Positions 46,401-56,480 of a stretch of DNA of 64,000 nt are shown piece after piece; the first letter of the stretch is position 1, and the number at the start of each line of letters is the position of its first letter. This DNA is from Bedellia somnulentella (Eukaryota > Arthropoda > Insecta > Lepidoptera > Bedelliidae): NCBI GenBank assembly GCA_963576735.1, contig OY755173.1:20616873-20680872 (forward strand), in the 5' to 3' direction. The notes below the pieces were generated by a model. The model did no database searches. It was not told where the DNA came from and saw only the letters and a list, made by a program, of their open reading frames with translations. A program made the position numbers and the translations under genes.

Positions 46401-46746
46401 AATTTAATGTTTTTTGACATGAATTCCTCATGTGGGGATTATTACTCATAAATAAAAGATGTTATTAAAGGAAAGAAAAATTTCGACACTGGCGGGGTTC
46501 GAACCCCATTCTATCTGAAAAGGTAGACAAGTGGCCGTCCGAATTAGTTAAAATTCGGAGGTAGGAAACGCAAACACTACTTGAACGTGTAAAAAAGAAA
46601 CAAAGGATAGAGAAATTTCGCGCTGGATGCCAACTGACACTGTAGCTCAGTTGGCAGAGCGACGGGGGCGTATACCCGAAGGTCGCGGGTTCGAACCCCG
46701 CCAGTGTCGAAATTTTTCTTTCCTTTAATAACATCTTTTATTTATG
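46401..46746 (-). repeat. SINE-P copy 1: palindromic tRNA-headed retroposon
   Basis: Flanked by the exact 13-bp direct repeat aataatggatact (46388-46400, 46747-46759). The two arms are inverted: the left arm is the complement of tail plus B-box half (ttcgacactggcggggttcg), the right arm is a whole tRNA-like unit and tail start. The tRNA-like unit 46636-46708 has a 7-bp acceptor stem (GACACTG/CAGTGTC), a D stem GCTC/GAGC and a T arm GCGGG-TTCGAAC-CCCGC, but no good anticodon stem, so it is a SINE head rather than a tRNA gene. The long tail (gaattcctcatgtggggatt on plus) lies on the left, so this insertion reads minus. Confidence 0.88.
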
Positions 46747-46759
46747 AATAATGGATACT

Positions 46760-47429
46760 CCTTCATAATATTTTGTATATGAGTAATAATTCTTTACAAA
46801 AATTATACTATCCTTAAATTGTATTTACACGACGGTTATCCAATTAAAAATATACATCACGAAACATTTAATGGATCAAGCGATCACATCTTTCTACATG
46901 CCCCAATAATACACTTTAATTCATGGTATCAATGATAAACAGTAGTTTGTGAAATATATTTTCCTCTTCATGTTATAAATTTTTCCAACTTTAGAAGAAA
47001 TTCAAAATAATATGCACAAACGTTTCCATGATTTCATTAAAACCGATTAAGACTCAACAACAAAAACCAACTGATTATTATTACACCTGTACATTCAATT
47101 CCCTATATACCTCTTAAGAAAAACAGGGTAGTGCTACGCAGTAACTATGCAATGCAACTTGCACACGTGTTATCAATTCCGCGGTAGTGTATCGAAACTT
47201 GGTTCCTGCACTGACAAACAGGCTAAGTTTGGCCAATAAATTTCTATTGCATGTTTAGTTGCTCGCTTGTTTAATGAATTATAAGATTGCCGAGACTGTT
47301 CTTAATGGTGGTCAGGTTTCGGGAATTGAAACAACTTTAACTTATTAAGATAGATGGTGGATCCTTATTTCCGTATTGGCGATATTAAAACGAAAACTAT
47401 CTTGTGATAGTCATCGTTGTATGAAATAA
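46760..47429. other. Intergenic, no recognisable feature
   Basis: AT-rich with no supported feature. Confidence 0.5.
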
Positions 47430-47796
47430 TAACATAACATAAACGTTCACGCCGAATATCCCCGAAGGGGTTGGCAGAGGTACTAATACTTCTGAACATC
47501 ACGTGACTTTGTCACCTGGTGTTCAGAGTACCCACGTTTTGCATGGACAGTGTACTCACGTGATAGGGGGCAGGCCTATCGCCGTTTTGTACGAATACAC
47601 TGTCACATGACTAAGTACAACTCAGCCATGTGGGTTTCCTCACGATGTTTTCCCTCGCCGTTAACAACCATGATAAATTAACCACACATATGTCTTTAGA
47701 AAAGACAAATTGGTGTAGGCCCGACCCTTTTGTCACTTGAACACCAGTCGTTTGCACGATAACCGAGTGTTCTACCCACTGGGCTATCACGGTTGC
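47430..47796 (-). repeat. SINE-T copy, full length
   Basis: aacataacataaacgttcac tail, ccccgaaggggttggcagag hairpin region, full body, and a tRNA-like head at the right (minus: gatagcccagtgggtagaac). The B box region reads tgttcaagtgacaaaagg, so it is altered. Confidence 0.9.
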
Positions 47797-48598
47797 TTAG
47801 TATAAAATACTTACCTCATTAATATGATTTTAGCAAACAATTTACTTTTAAAGCCTCACGATTTCTATTTTACGTCCCACAAAGACTACAGACAGAATAG
47901 TGCATCGTAATGCACTCCTAAAGTAAGCCTTACCTATCCTGATTAGCGGTTTCAGCTAGATTAGCATCTTCTTGAGACCTCATGCTTATTAGCACAAGAG
48001 ACAATAACTCGGTGGTAATCCCGGCTTCCCGCCGCCGGCTGCGCGTCTAACTGCAACGAACCGGTTTTATCCGGATCGAGGCGGTTATAACCAGAAACAA
48101 TCACTGGCAGGTGACTGGCACGTTTTCAAAACGTATTTCGTTTGGTTTACTGTTTGATATGTTTCAATGGTTTTCTGTAGACCGAGTCTTACTGGTATGT
48201 TTGGTTTGGAACTAAATGATCTGCGGTTTGACTCATATCATACTTGAATATTATACATATATCTATTTAGTTTTTGCTTTTAAATATTTTAAATCCATTT
48301 CATATTAAAATCAAGAAATATATTGTATTATATTATGTTTCAGTGTTCTGATGTAGCTACCTAATATTTTATTAAAATAATAATATCTATAATTTAAACA
48401 TTTGTTTCAGGTAGATGTTTTTATAAGTTTAAATTTCATAAATGATGCTATACCTATATAATTATAATTATATAATTATCGTACATAATTTGTACCTATA
48501 TAATTTTGTTTTGTTTGTTGTGTACATAATTCTCGTATATATACATATATAATTATCGTACATGATTTGATCTCACCATCAATCCACTTAGCGTGTTA
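47797..48598. other. Intergenic with a GC-rich island
   Basis: 47995-48125 contains cttcccgccgccggctgcgc, aaccggttttatccgg, ggcggttataaccag and ggcaggtgactggcac. The remainder is AT-rich, with near-palindromic attataattatataattat around 48460. Confidence 0.4.
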
Positions 48599-48599
48599 T

Positions 48600-48674
48600 A
48601 TGGAGGAGATTTATAATTTCTTGGCTCTGGCTACCCTACATCTGGCTATTATAGCCGTGAGTATATGTATGTTG
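48600..48674 (+). repeat. SINE-A 3' end only
   Basis: ggaggagatttataatttct, tggctctggctacccta and tagccgtgagtatatgtatg: a 5'-truncated copy. Confidence 0.75.
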
Positions 48675-49475
48675 GTCCTTTGAGTCCTACACTCTTAAAT
48701 ACAATTTTATTTCATTCCATCTAACGTTTGAAATAGGATTGATACATTTTCAGCGTACATGTTTTCCAAGCCAAAATATATCAGCGAGCACGGTGTTACT
48801 CAACAGAGGTGCAGCTCCCCAGGGATTTTATTTCTGAAGTCTTCTTTCGATTCCAAAAGCTATAACATAAACACGGGGACACTATTAAAACTTGGAGTCG
48901 TTTCCTAAGCCAAAATATTATTCGATACCCTTCCTCTGTCTTTCTTGTAAAGCGGGCGTCATGCGCAGGGTTGCCAACCTAAATAAAATTTGCATTTTTA
49001 TTATATCTTAGAATGTTTTGTTGAATTTAAAATGGTTATCTAGATATAGGATTGCTGTTTGGTTTAAGTGAGTTGGGACAACTTAAGTGTGTATGGCTTT
49101 CTTGTTTATTGGGAATATGTTGGGAGTATGGTTTCATAAAGAATGTGTCTCAATGAGTTTTGTTTGGAAGCTGTACCAAGGATATCTTTTTTAACTATGT
49201 TTTCTTGTATATCAATTTAATTGGCATTTTTAATTAAAATGATAGAAACATAATAATGAGCTAAATATGTTTACAATAACAGTAGGCCTGTGCTTTCTAA
49301 ACCTTTCTAAATGTATTATATTAATTGTATTTAGGGACATTCATGATTAACACAACTTAGGTGCGATGGGTGATGAAAAGATCGATCGATGTGAATAATA
49401 CTCGAGAAGTTTACGATTGATAGTATCTGCACTGCACTAACAGCGTGATAAAAAAACCTAGTTTTTTCGCGTAAT
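48675..49475. other. Intergenic, no recognisable feature
   Basis: No supported ORF or repeat. Confidence 0.5.
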
Positions 49476-49488
49476 TCTAGTTGAATTT

Positions 49489-49803
49489 CTCATAAAAAAG
49501 ATGTTATTAAAGGAAAGAAAAATTTCGACGCTGGCGGGGTTCGAACCCGCGACCTTCGGGTATACGCCCCGTCCCTACTACTACCTACACTACTTGAACG
49601 TGTAAAAAAGAAACAAAGGATAGAGAAATTTCGCGCTGGATGCCAACTGACACTGTAGCTCAGTTGGCAGAGCGACGGGGGCGTATACCCGAAGGTCGCG
49701 GGTTCGAACCCCGCCAGTGTCGAAATTTTTCTTTTCTTTAATAACATCTTTTATTTATGAGTAATAATCCCCACATGAGGAATTCATGTCAAAAAACATT
49801 AAA
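49489..49803 (+). repeat. SINE-P copy 2: palindromic tRNA-headed retroposon
   Basis: Flanked by the exact 13-bp repeat tctagttgaattt (49476-49488, 49804-49816). The left arm is the complement of tail and 3' tRNA half (gacgctggcggggttcgaac). The centre matches copy 1 (acttgaacgtgtaaaaaag, aatttcgcgctggatgcc). The right arm is the tRNA-like unit 49648-49720 and a long tail to aaaaaacattaaa. The long tail is on the right, opposite to copy 1, although the core has the same orientation. Confidence 0.88.
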
Positions 49804-49816
49804 TCTAGTTGAATTT

Positions 49817-50254
49817 GTCTGGTTGTCTCCCAAATAATATAGATAACATCTTTTTATGTAAGTTTATAAAATAGAACTAACAAACATTGTTATCGCGTTT
49901 AACATAGTTTACGTACTTTTACACACACTTTTTAGTATTGCACGACAAGCCGCGCCGCATATATTTTAGTACGCGCCAGCCCTATATTGGTCAGCACAGA
50001 TAGTCTGCAGTGGGCTAGCTGTCTCATAAACATGCGGCCAGTATCAAGCCATAATCTAGTGGATTTGTCGATCACCGCGCCGATCCACTGCCCAGATTTG
50101 TTGGGGGCTTTCCTCTCGATACGGACATAACTTTTGCTTTCCTTCCTTCACTTTTTATTTGTTTTCAGTTTGGATAATAGTGTCATGAATTTACGAACAT
50201 ACATTCGATTAACTTTTGGTTCGGGGATTGTTTTGTTTTAGAATACTGCTATAG
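49817..50254. other. Intergenic with a balanced-composition stretch
   Basis: 49945-50110 (caagccgcgccgcatatat, ctgcagtgggctagctgtc, gatcaccgcgccgatccact) is GC-richer and unique-looking; no ORF. Confidence 0.4.
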
Positions 50255-50266
50255 AAAAATAATAAG

Positions 50267-50406
50267 TGATCACGTGAGTACACTGTCTAAGCAAAACGTG
50301 GGTACCTTCTCTGGAAACTAGGTGGCGCTTGCCATGTGAGTTCAGGAGTATTGGTACCTCTGCCAACCCCTTCGGGGATAAACGGCGTGAACGTTTATGT
50401 TTATGT
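50267..50406 (+). repeat. SINE-T copy, 5'-truncated
   Basis: gatcacgtgagtacactgtc to gcgtgaacgtttatgtttat. Flanked by the 12-bp repeat aaaaataataag (50255-50266, 50407-50418). It belongs to a variant with ctctggaaactaggtggcgc, also seen at 54581. Confidence 0.9.
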
Positions 50407-50603
50407 AAAAATAATAAGAATGCGCAAAGACTTATGGTGATGTAATAGATTTTAAAGTCAGATAGGACATTTGAGTACCGCACATCAATTATTGTATAAC
50501 AAAGTACGTTAATTAAGGGAAAATACTGTTTGTAGCATTGTTTTTTATTATTGACACCATTTATTAAAAATCAAAAAGGTCCAAAGTATGAAGAATAACA
50601 GAG

Positions 50604-50731
50604 CATGTATGAAAAGATTGATTGATGTAAACGAAGCTAGAGAGGTTTGTCAGGATCGTGCGAAGTGGTGATCAATAGTCTCTGCCTACCCCAATGGGAA
50701 CTAATGGCGTGAGTATATGTATGTATGTATG
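50604..50731 (+). repeat. LINE-C tail, best copy
   Basis: gcatgtatgaaaagattgat, gatgtaaacgaagctagaga, ggtttgtcaggatcgtgcga, ctctgcctaccccaatggga and ggcgtgagtatatgtatg. Its first frame reads MYERLIDVNEAREVC then AYPNG, like the end of a LINE polyprotein, hence the LINE interpretation; the rest of the element is absent. Confidence 0.75.
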
Positions 50732-51017
50732 TTATTAAAAATATCATAAAATATAAACAAATGCTTTCAGGTATATCTAGGTTAATTCAGCATAATTATT
50801 ACTTTTTACTGAAATACGAATGTATATATTCTGTCTTTTATAAATGCAATAAATAAATAGATTTATTTTAACTTACTTGCAAAAAACTACCTATATACGA
50901 AAAATAAATGTTGAATTGCTTGTTAATTTTAAATCAATTACCACAACTTTACTCATATATTTTTTCTATTTTAAATAGTAACGAGTATAAGTAGTAGTAG
51001 TGAACTGGTTTCCCGAA

Positions 51018-51284
51018 AGTCGGCTTAGAATAGCACTACCCCATTTCTTCCGGTGGGTGTACGTAAGAGGCGAATAACGGTATTGGGGCTTTTAAGGGAT
51101 TTTTGAGCGATGAGGTTGGAGATTTGTTGTTGGTGATGACCAACAACCTTTATTTTACCATCTTTTCCCCACTGAACTTTCCAAAAATGGCTGAGGAATT
51201 TGTAATTCCTTAGCTCTGGCTACCCCATCTAGGGATTTATAGCCGTGAGTAGATGTATGTATGTATGTATGTATGTTATTTTTA
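51018..51284 (+). repeat. SINE-A copy (A1 type) with an internal inverted duplication
   Basis: 5' truncated by about 10 bp. The body is normal except that gagaccc is replaced by a hairpin: gttgttggtgatg (51126-51138) is the reverse complement of the family sequence catcaccaacaac. Tail (tatg)n. Confidence 0.88.
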
Positions 51285-51663
51285 TTTATTTTATATGGTT
51301 GACCACGTTAATTTTCTTTTGTAATCGCCCAAAAATATACAGTACTTTAAAATTTTCACAACAATATAATCCGGTATATTATTATCTTTCCCACAACGTA
51401 TGAATATTTTGACCTTCCACCGGACCACACACTCGTATGTCCGGCATCCGGATATAACCGGGTCCGGCAGTCTGTGTCCCGCCGGACATATTTAACAGAT
51501 TTTATTTATTTTCAGATACAAAAGGCCTTATCTCATGTTCATAGTTTTGAAATGTTCAGACTTGGCTACTTATACTTTTCAGCTATATTAAATCTTACGT
51601 ACACACATTCACGCCCTTAGTTTTTCAAAGGGAAGGCAGACACTATCGATTGCCTGAATTTTA

Positions 51664-52030
51664 CATAATACATAAACATAAACGTTCACGCCGAATATCC
51701 CCGAAAGGGGTTGGCAGAGGTACTAATACTTCTGAACATCACGTGAATCTGTCACCTGGTGTTCAGAGTACCCACGTTTTGCATGGACAGTGTATTCACG
51801 TGATAGGGGGCAGGCCTATCGCCGTTTTGTACGAATACACTGTCACATGACTAAGTACAACTCAGCCATGTGGGTTTCCTCACGATGTTTCCCTCACCGT
51901 TAACAACCATGATAAATTAACCACACATATGTCTTAGAAAAGACAAATTGGTGTAGGCCCGACCCAGGATTTGAACACTAGTCGTTTGCACGATAACCGA
52001 GTGTTCTACCCACTGGGCTATCACGGTTGC
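51664..52030 (-). repeat. SINE-T copy, full length
   Basis: cataaacataaacgttcacg tail to gggctatcacggttgc head. B box on minus: agtgttcaaatcctggg. Flanked by tgaatttta (51655-51663, 52031-52039). An intact-looking copy. Confidence 0.93.
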
Positions 52031-52449
52031 TGAATTTTAGATTAGTGTTAATGATACTGCCCGCTTGGTATTTACTAATATATTTTTATTCTATTAAGCT
52101 TTTAATCAAAAATATTAATCCTGCAATTAATTATTGGTGCTTCCATTGGTTTGCATTAACAAAAAAATTGTTTTTAATATTTTAACCCAGAACCGAGCGC
52201 AGGGTTGCCGACTTAGGCTATTTCTTAAATTAATTAATAAATCAATTAAAACATTTTCTAAGTAACAAAGGTATGAATAAGATATATATGAATACTGTCT
52301 GTGACGAATTCCGTTAATAGTCATTAAAATTTGGCACGAGAATGCTTTGAGGGAAAATAATTTCATGTTATTATAATGAATACTAATTAGTAGATCAACC
52401 ATGAATACGTTTAATAAGAAGTATATGAGCCAGCAGGGCAGTAATAAGG
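52031..52449. other. Intergenic, no recognisable feature
   Basis: AT-rich; the minus-strand ORF here has no recognisable domain. Confidence 0.45.
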
Positions 52450-52548
52450 GGCTACTTTTTCCCAATCAACCTCCAAAAATGGCTAATAAATTTCTTTTTT
52501 TAAAGCTTTGCCTACTCTTTTCTGGAATTTATGGCCGTGAGTATAAAA
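52450..52548 (+). repeat. SINE-A 3' half
   Basis: ctttttcccaatcaacctcc, aaaaatggctaataaattt and atggccgtgagtataaaa: 5'-truncated and diverged. Confidence 0.7.
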
Positions 52549-53097
52549 AGTAGATTCATATTGTATTATTGTATATAGCTCAGTATGAACACAGAACAGA
52601 GCGTAGTTCCATCCGGTCAATAAAGAGGAGTATGCAATTAGCGTTATCTGTGACGGCTGCTACCTCCGACTACAGCCTTCATCCCTCCGATATAAGGGTT
52701 CGCACTATCACAGGTTTCGTGGAAAATTTGTTAAGTACGGCCAAACTTTTTGGATGTTTTATTCGAACAATTTTTATTTTGGTTAGTAATAATTCAAAAC
52801 TTCTGAAGGTAATTCAAACTGTAAGAATACAAATACGTCCTGTACCTTTTCATAATCTTATTGTTTTTTTTTATTAATTAAATCAATTTTCATAACTTTT
52901 ACGGAGGTACTTTAACCGATTTCTGAGTATTAATTAAATAATTTGTTACAATAAACTCAAAACTTGAACTCAAAGTTCACGTTATAAATCACCGAAGACG
53001 TGGTTCAAATAGTACTGACTCTCGCCTCGCGTTTCATTTTTATCTCCGATTGTTCAAAGTACCTTCTTTTTGGGTCGACAATGAAGTCACGCTAAAG
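52549..53097. other. Intergenic; unsupported 102-codon ORF
   Basis: The frame at 52569-52877 has no recognised domain and ends in a T-rich run. It is not called as a gene. Confidence 0.4.
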
Positions 53098-53218
53098 CGC
53101 AATTCATACTGAGCCCGCCGGGCCGCCGACATATGTCACTAGGCAGTGTCGGCGGCCCGCCGACATATGTTATTGGGCAGTGTCGGCGGGCCGCGGCGGG
53201 CTCAGTATGTATTGCGGC
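53098..53218. repeat. GC-rich foldback element
   Basis: The outer arms catactgagcccgccg (53104-53119) and cggcgggctcagtatg (53195-53210) are perfect inverted repeats, and the symmetry continues outward with one mismatch (cgcaat / attgcg). Inside are two near-identical direct units containing gccgacatatgt and cagtgtcggcgg. Almost the whole 120 bp can fold. Confidence 0.75.
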
Positions 53219-53458
53219 ATCGCCGCCGGATTGTATTCGTGCACTGACACATGAATAACCCCTATATATATATATATACATATATTTAAATGGTCTTATT
53301 GAGCCAGTTATTGCTTAGTTAACCTCGATTTTCAGACCATCAACAGTTTGTTTGGTAATTTATAATTATATGGCAAAATTGAACACGGAGGCAATCAATA
53401 ATATTTGTATACTAATGGGAAATAATGGTGAAGGCATAGTAATCGCTCTTGCCACGTT
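53219..53458. other. Intergenic, short (ta)n repeat
   Basis: Contains a tatatata run at 53264-53284; otherwise featureless. Confidence 0.4.
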
Positions 53459-53469
53459 TTATTTAAATA

Positions 53470-53717
53470 CATACATAAACATATACTCACGGCTACATTT
53501 CCCAAGAAGGGGTAACCAGAGCTAAGGAATTATAAATTCCTCAGCCACTTTTGGAAGTTGAGTGGGGAAAAGATGGTAATAATAAATGTTTTTGGTGATG
53601 GGTCCCCAACCGCATCGCCCAAAAATCCAATAAAAAGCCCCAATACCCTTAGTCGCCTCTTACGACACCCGTGGGTAGAAAGGGGTAGCGACATTCTAAG
53701 CCGGCACTACACGGCAA
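53470..53717 (-). repeat. SINE-A copy (A3 type)
   Basis: Complete; acgacacccgtgggtagaaa and aagccggcactacacggc mark the A3 type. Flanked by the 11-bp repeat ttatttaaata (53459-53469, 53718-53728). Confidence 0.93.
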
Positions 53718-53937
53718 TTATTTAAATAATTTCTCGTATAAATTATAATTTCAAATATCATAATATGATTGTTGATAGTAATATGAACTTACATTCATGA
53801 TTTATTAAAGTGGCCAATAAAGGATATACATACAACCTTGTTTAAACCCTCTTCTCTTTCTGCACAAAAATAAAGAAATGAAATGAAATTATACTGTACA
53901 TAATTATTATATTTTACTCAAAGTGTATATGTATCAT

Positions 53938-54149
53938 ACATACATACATATACTCACGACTATAAGTTTCTAGACCTTTGGAAAGTTGAGTGGGGAAAAG
54001 ATGGTAAAATAAAGGTTGTTGGTGATGGGTCTCCAACCGCATCGACCAATAATCCCTTTAAAACCCCTATACCGTTAGTCGCCTCTTACGTACACCCACC
54101 AGAAGAAATGGGATAGTGCTATTCTAAGCCGACACTACACAGCTAGCAA
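53938..54149 (-). repeat. SINE-A copy (A1 type) with internal deletion
   Basis: catatactcacgactataag is followed directly by cctttggaaagttgagtgg. Right end gacactacacagc. Flanked by the 12-bp repeat tatatgtatcat (53926-53937, 54150-54161). Confidence 0.92.
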
Positions 54150-54161
54150 TATATGTATCAT

Positions 54162-54508
54162 GATATGTATATATGTATATGTATCATATGTGTAATTTAT
54201 CATGAAATACTCGCAAATATGTGTCGTTTATAAATGACTGAAAGTAATAAGGCGGCCATATTTCAGCGGAAGCAGTAAATAAGACACAAACTATTGTAAT
54301 TCCAAATATTAACAATAAAAATAATATATGGGAGGACAGTTATCACAATCGTAAATAACAACTTGCTATAGTTAAACCAATGGGGCGCGACTTGAGTTAC
54401 CTCTTGCGATACTCGACGTAACCAAAGATTTTTATGAGACATATATCTAGGAGTGGACATATTATACTATGATGATATATTTGAAAGCAATATATCAAAT
54501 AAATACGT
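54162..54508. other. Intergenic, no recognisable feature
   Basis: AT-rich, no supported feature. Confidence 0.45.
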
Positions 54509-54570
54509 ATGAGTAATTACGCCATTATTTTCCTTTGGGGTAGGCAGAGTCTATTGATCGCTTCTTTGTA
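54509..54570 (-). repeat. LINE-C tail, truncated
   Basis: gagtaattacgccattattt, cctttggggtaggcagagtc and tattgatcgcttctttgta are the minus-strand 3' end of LINE-C without the TATG repeats. Confidence 0.7.
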
Positions 54571-54580
54571 GTTTATATCA

Positions 54581-54726
54581 ACATAAACGTTCACGCCGTT
54601 TATCCCCGAAGGGGTTGGCAGAGGTACCAATACTCCTGAACTCACATGGCAAGCGCCATCTAGTTTCCAGAGAAGGTACCCACGTTTTGCTTAGACAGTG
54701 TACTCACGTGAAAGGGGGCAGGCCTA
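54581..54726 (-). repeat. SINE-T copy, cut by the Helitron-like element
   Basis: cataaacgttcacgccgttt, ccccgaaggggttggcagag and ggaaactagatggcgc-type variant on minus. It stops at ggcctA where the Helitron begins with TC; its 5' half is not found beyond the Helitron. Confidence 0.85.
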
Positions 54727-56160
54727 TCCATACTAATATTATAAATGGGAAAGTGAGTTTGTTTGTTTGTTTGTTCCGCTTTCACGCCGTAAATACTGAA
54801 CCGATTGCTTTGAAATTTTTCAGACGTGTAGTTAGAAGTCTAAATTAAATAATAGGGTACTTTTTATCCCGGAAAAAATATGTTCCCATGGGAAATCAAA
54901 AATATTATTTGCTTACTAAATGCATTGGAGATGGCGCTGTGTATCGTTTAAAACAACGTAAAATATTGAAAACTAATATAAAAATCCAAATTTGGAAGCT
55001 TAATGGTACGGTAATGGATGGTAATAAGGAACTCCCGAGGGATGATGTACTATTTTTTTATCGTATACATTTTTTTTTACATCTACTTATATTGCAAACG
55101 AATATTAACATGTAAAATTAGAAGCTAAATGAAACGACGACGATTCCTTGAAACTAAGGAATCCGCAAGAGTTCTCATAGGAATATCAAAAAACCTTAAC
55201 TCATATATGGCTCAATATATTGCAGCGATTATTTTTATCATCGATGGAATTCACATCAGACACTTTGTTAATGTTCATTTTGGAAAGATGAAGGGGTTTC
55301 ATCAATTTAAATGACAAATTTGTTTATCAATAGTAAGACTAATATGAAATAAAGCGTAATAAAAATTTGACACCGCCCCGGTAACGTCTCCGTGGCGTAG
55401 CGGTATAACTAACTACTATGAATATTTAATTAGAACTATTATGAATCAATCGTCCCGGGTTCGTATCTCAAGTAATTCAAGCTTTTCAGCAAGCACTATC
55501 CCTTCAATTTAGCGATTATTTTGAAAGGAGATCCACCACTAATCATCCCTATATTGCCGAACAATCGCTGCAAGCTCTCCCACTATCACCAACGGTCAGT
55601 GTAGGGGGCAGCACCGGGCCGTGTCGCCGCAGCGCCAAACTACTATCCGCATCTGTACTTACTAAAGATATTCTTATTTCTGAACATAAAAACTTGGTAT
55701 ATTTGTTTCATGATTCTTATGAACAATTAAAAAGGAATTTTTGGAACTCAACCCCTAACGGGTTGATATAGCAAATGAAAGTTAATATAGAGTTTTTTTA
55801 CATTTTATAATAAAACTTGATGCGATTGCATTTATGAAATCCATCTATCAATCATTCATGAATATATGCTAACAACCATAAATTCCATAAAAGGGTAGCC
55901 ATAGCTTCGGAGATTCTTCATCCAATTTTGGAAATATATTGATAAAAGATAGGTTAATAAAGGTCGTTAGTGATGGGTCACAAACTGCATCGCCCAACAA
56001 TCACTTAAAAAGCCTCAATGTCCTTTATGTCATTTACAATGCCCGCGGATTATAAATATAAAAAACAGAAGTTGAGATAGTGTTTCGGTATTTTGGTATT
56101 ATGTAAACTGGATGCAAAAAATGAAGTCCACGCGGACGAAGTCGCGGGGCAAAAAGCTAG
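54727..56160 (+). mobile_element. Non-autonomous Helitron-like element
   Basis: The 5' end TCCATACTAATATTATAAAT with an A to its left, and the 3' end ...GCTAG with a T to its right, preceded by a GC-rich hairpin (gcggacgaagtcgcgg at 56131-56147), are the Helitron pattern (TC...CTAG/CTRR, insertion between A and T, no duplication). These ends match a repeat common in Lepidoptera. No Rep/helicase is present. Two short frames (54888-55115, 55129-55314) are unrecognised. 55385-55475 contains a split tRNA-like segment (ccgtggcgtagcggtataac and cgggttcgtatctc). Confidence 0.75.
55860..56055 (-). repeat. Diverged SINE-A copy inside the Helitron-like element
   Basis: ctaacaaccataaattcc, aagggtagccatagcttcgg, gtcgttagtgatgggtcac and gcatcgcccaacaatcactt in minus-strand order. 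Old copy. Confidence 0.75.
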
Positions 56161-56200
56161 TAGTTTATATAGTTATATCAAATAATACCATAATACGTTT

Positions 56201-56468
56201 ATACATAACATAACATATACTCACGGCTATAAATCCCTAGAAGGGGTAGCCAGAGCTAAGGAATTAGAAATTCCTCAGTCACTTTTGGAAATTGAGTGGG
56301 GAAAAGATTGTAAAGTAAAGGTTGTTGGTGATGGGTCTCGAGCCGCATCGCCCAAAAATCCCTTAAAAGCCCTAATACCGTTAGTCGCCTCTTACGTACA
56401 CCCATCGGTAGAAACGGGGTAGTGCTATTCTAAGCCGGCACTACACGGCACATTCATAACAATACATA
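56201..56468 (-). repeat. SINE-A copy with 5' extra bases inside its target duplication
   Basis: Canonical body from catatactcacggctat to aagccggcactacacggc (56449), then 19 further bases before the second copy of the 12-bp repeat cataatacgttt (56189-56200, 56469-56480). Confidence 0.9.
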
Positions 56469-56480
56469 CATAATACGTTT

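Noticed and set aside
46636..46708. A functional tRNA gene
   Set aside because: Acceptor and T arms are good, but the anticodon arm does not form a 5-bp stem with a 7-nt loop, and the same unit recurs within palindromic retroposons.
46465..46734. 89-codon minus-strand ORF resembling a protein from annotation databases
   Set aside because: It translates the antisense of the SINE-P head (TLAGFEPATFG-type peptide), a frequent artefact of tRNA-like sequence.
52569..52877. 102-codon plus-strand ORF
   Set aside because: No domain, ends in low-complexity T-rich sequence; no promoter or splice context.
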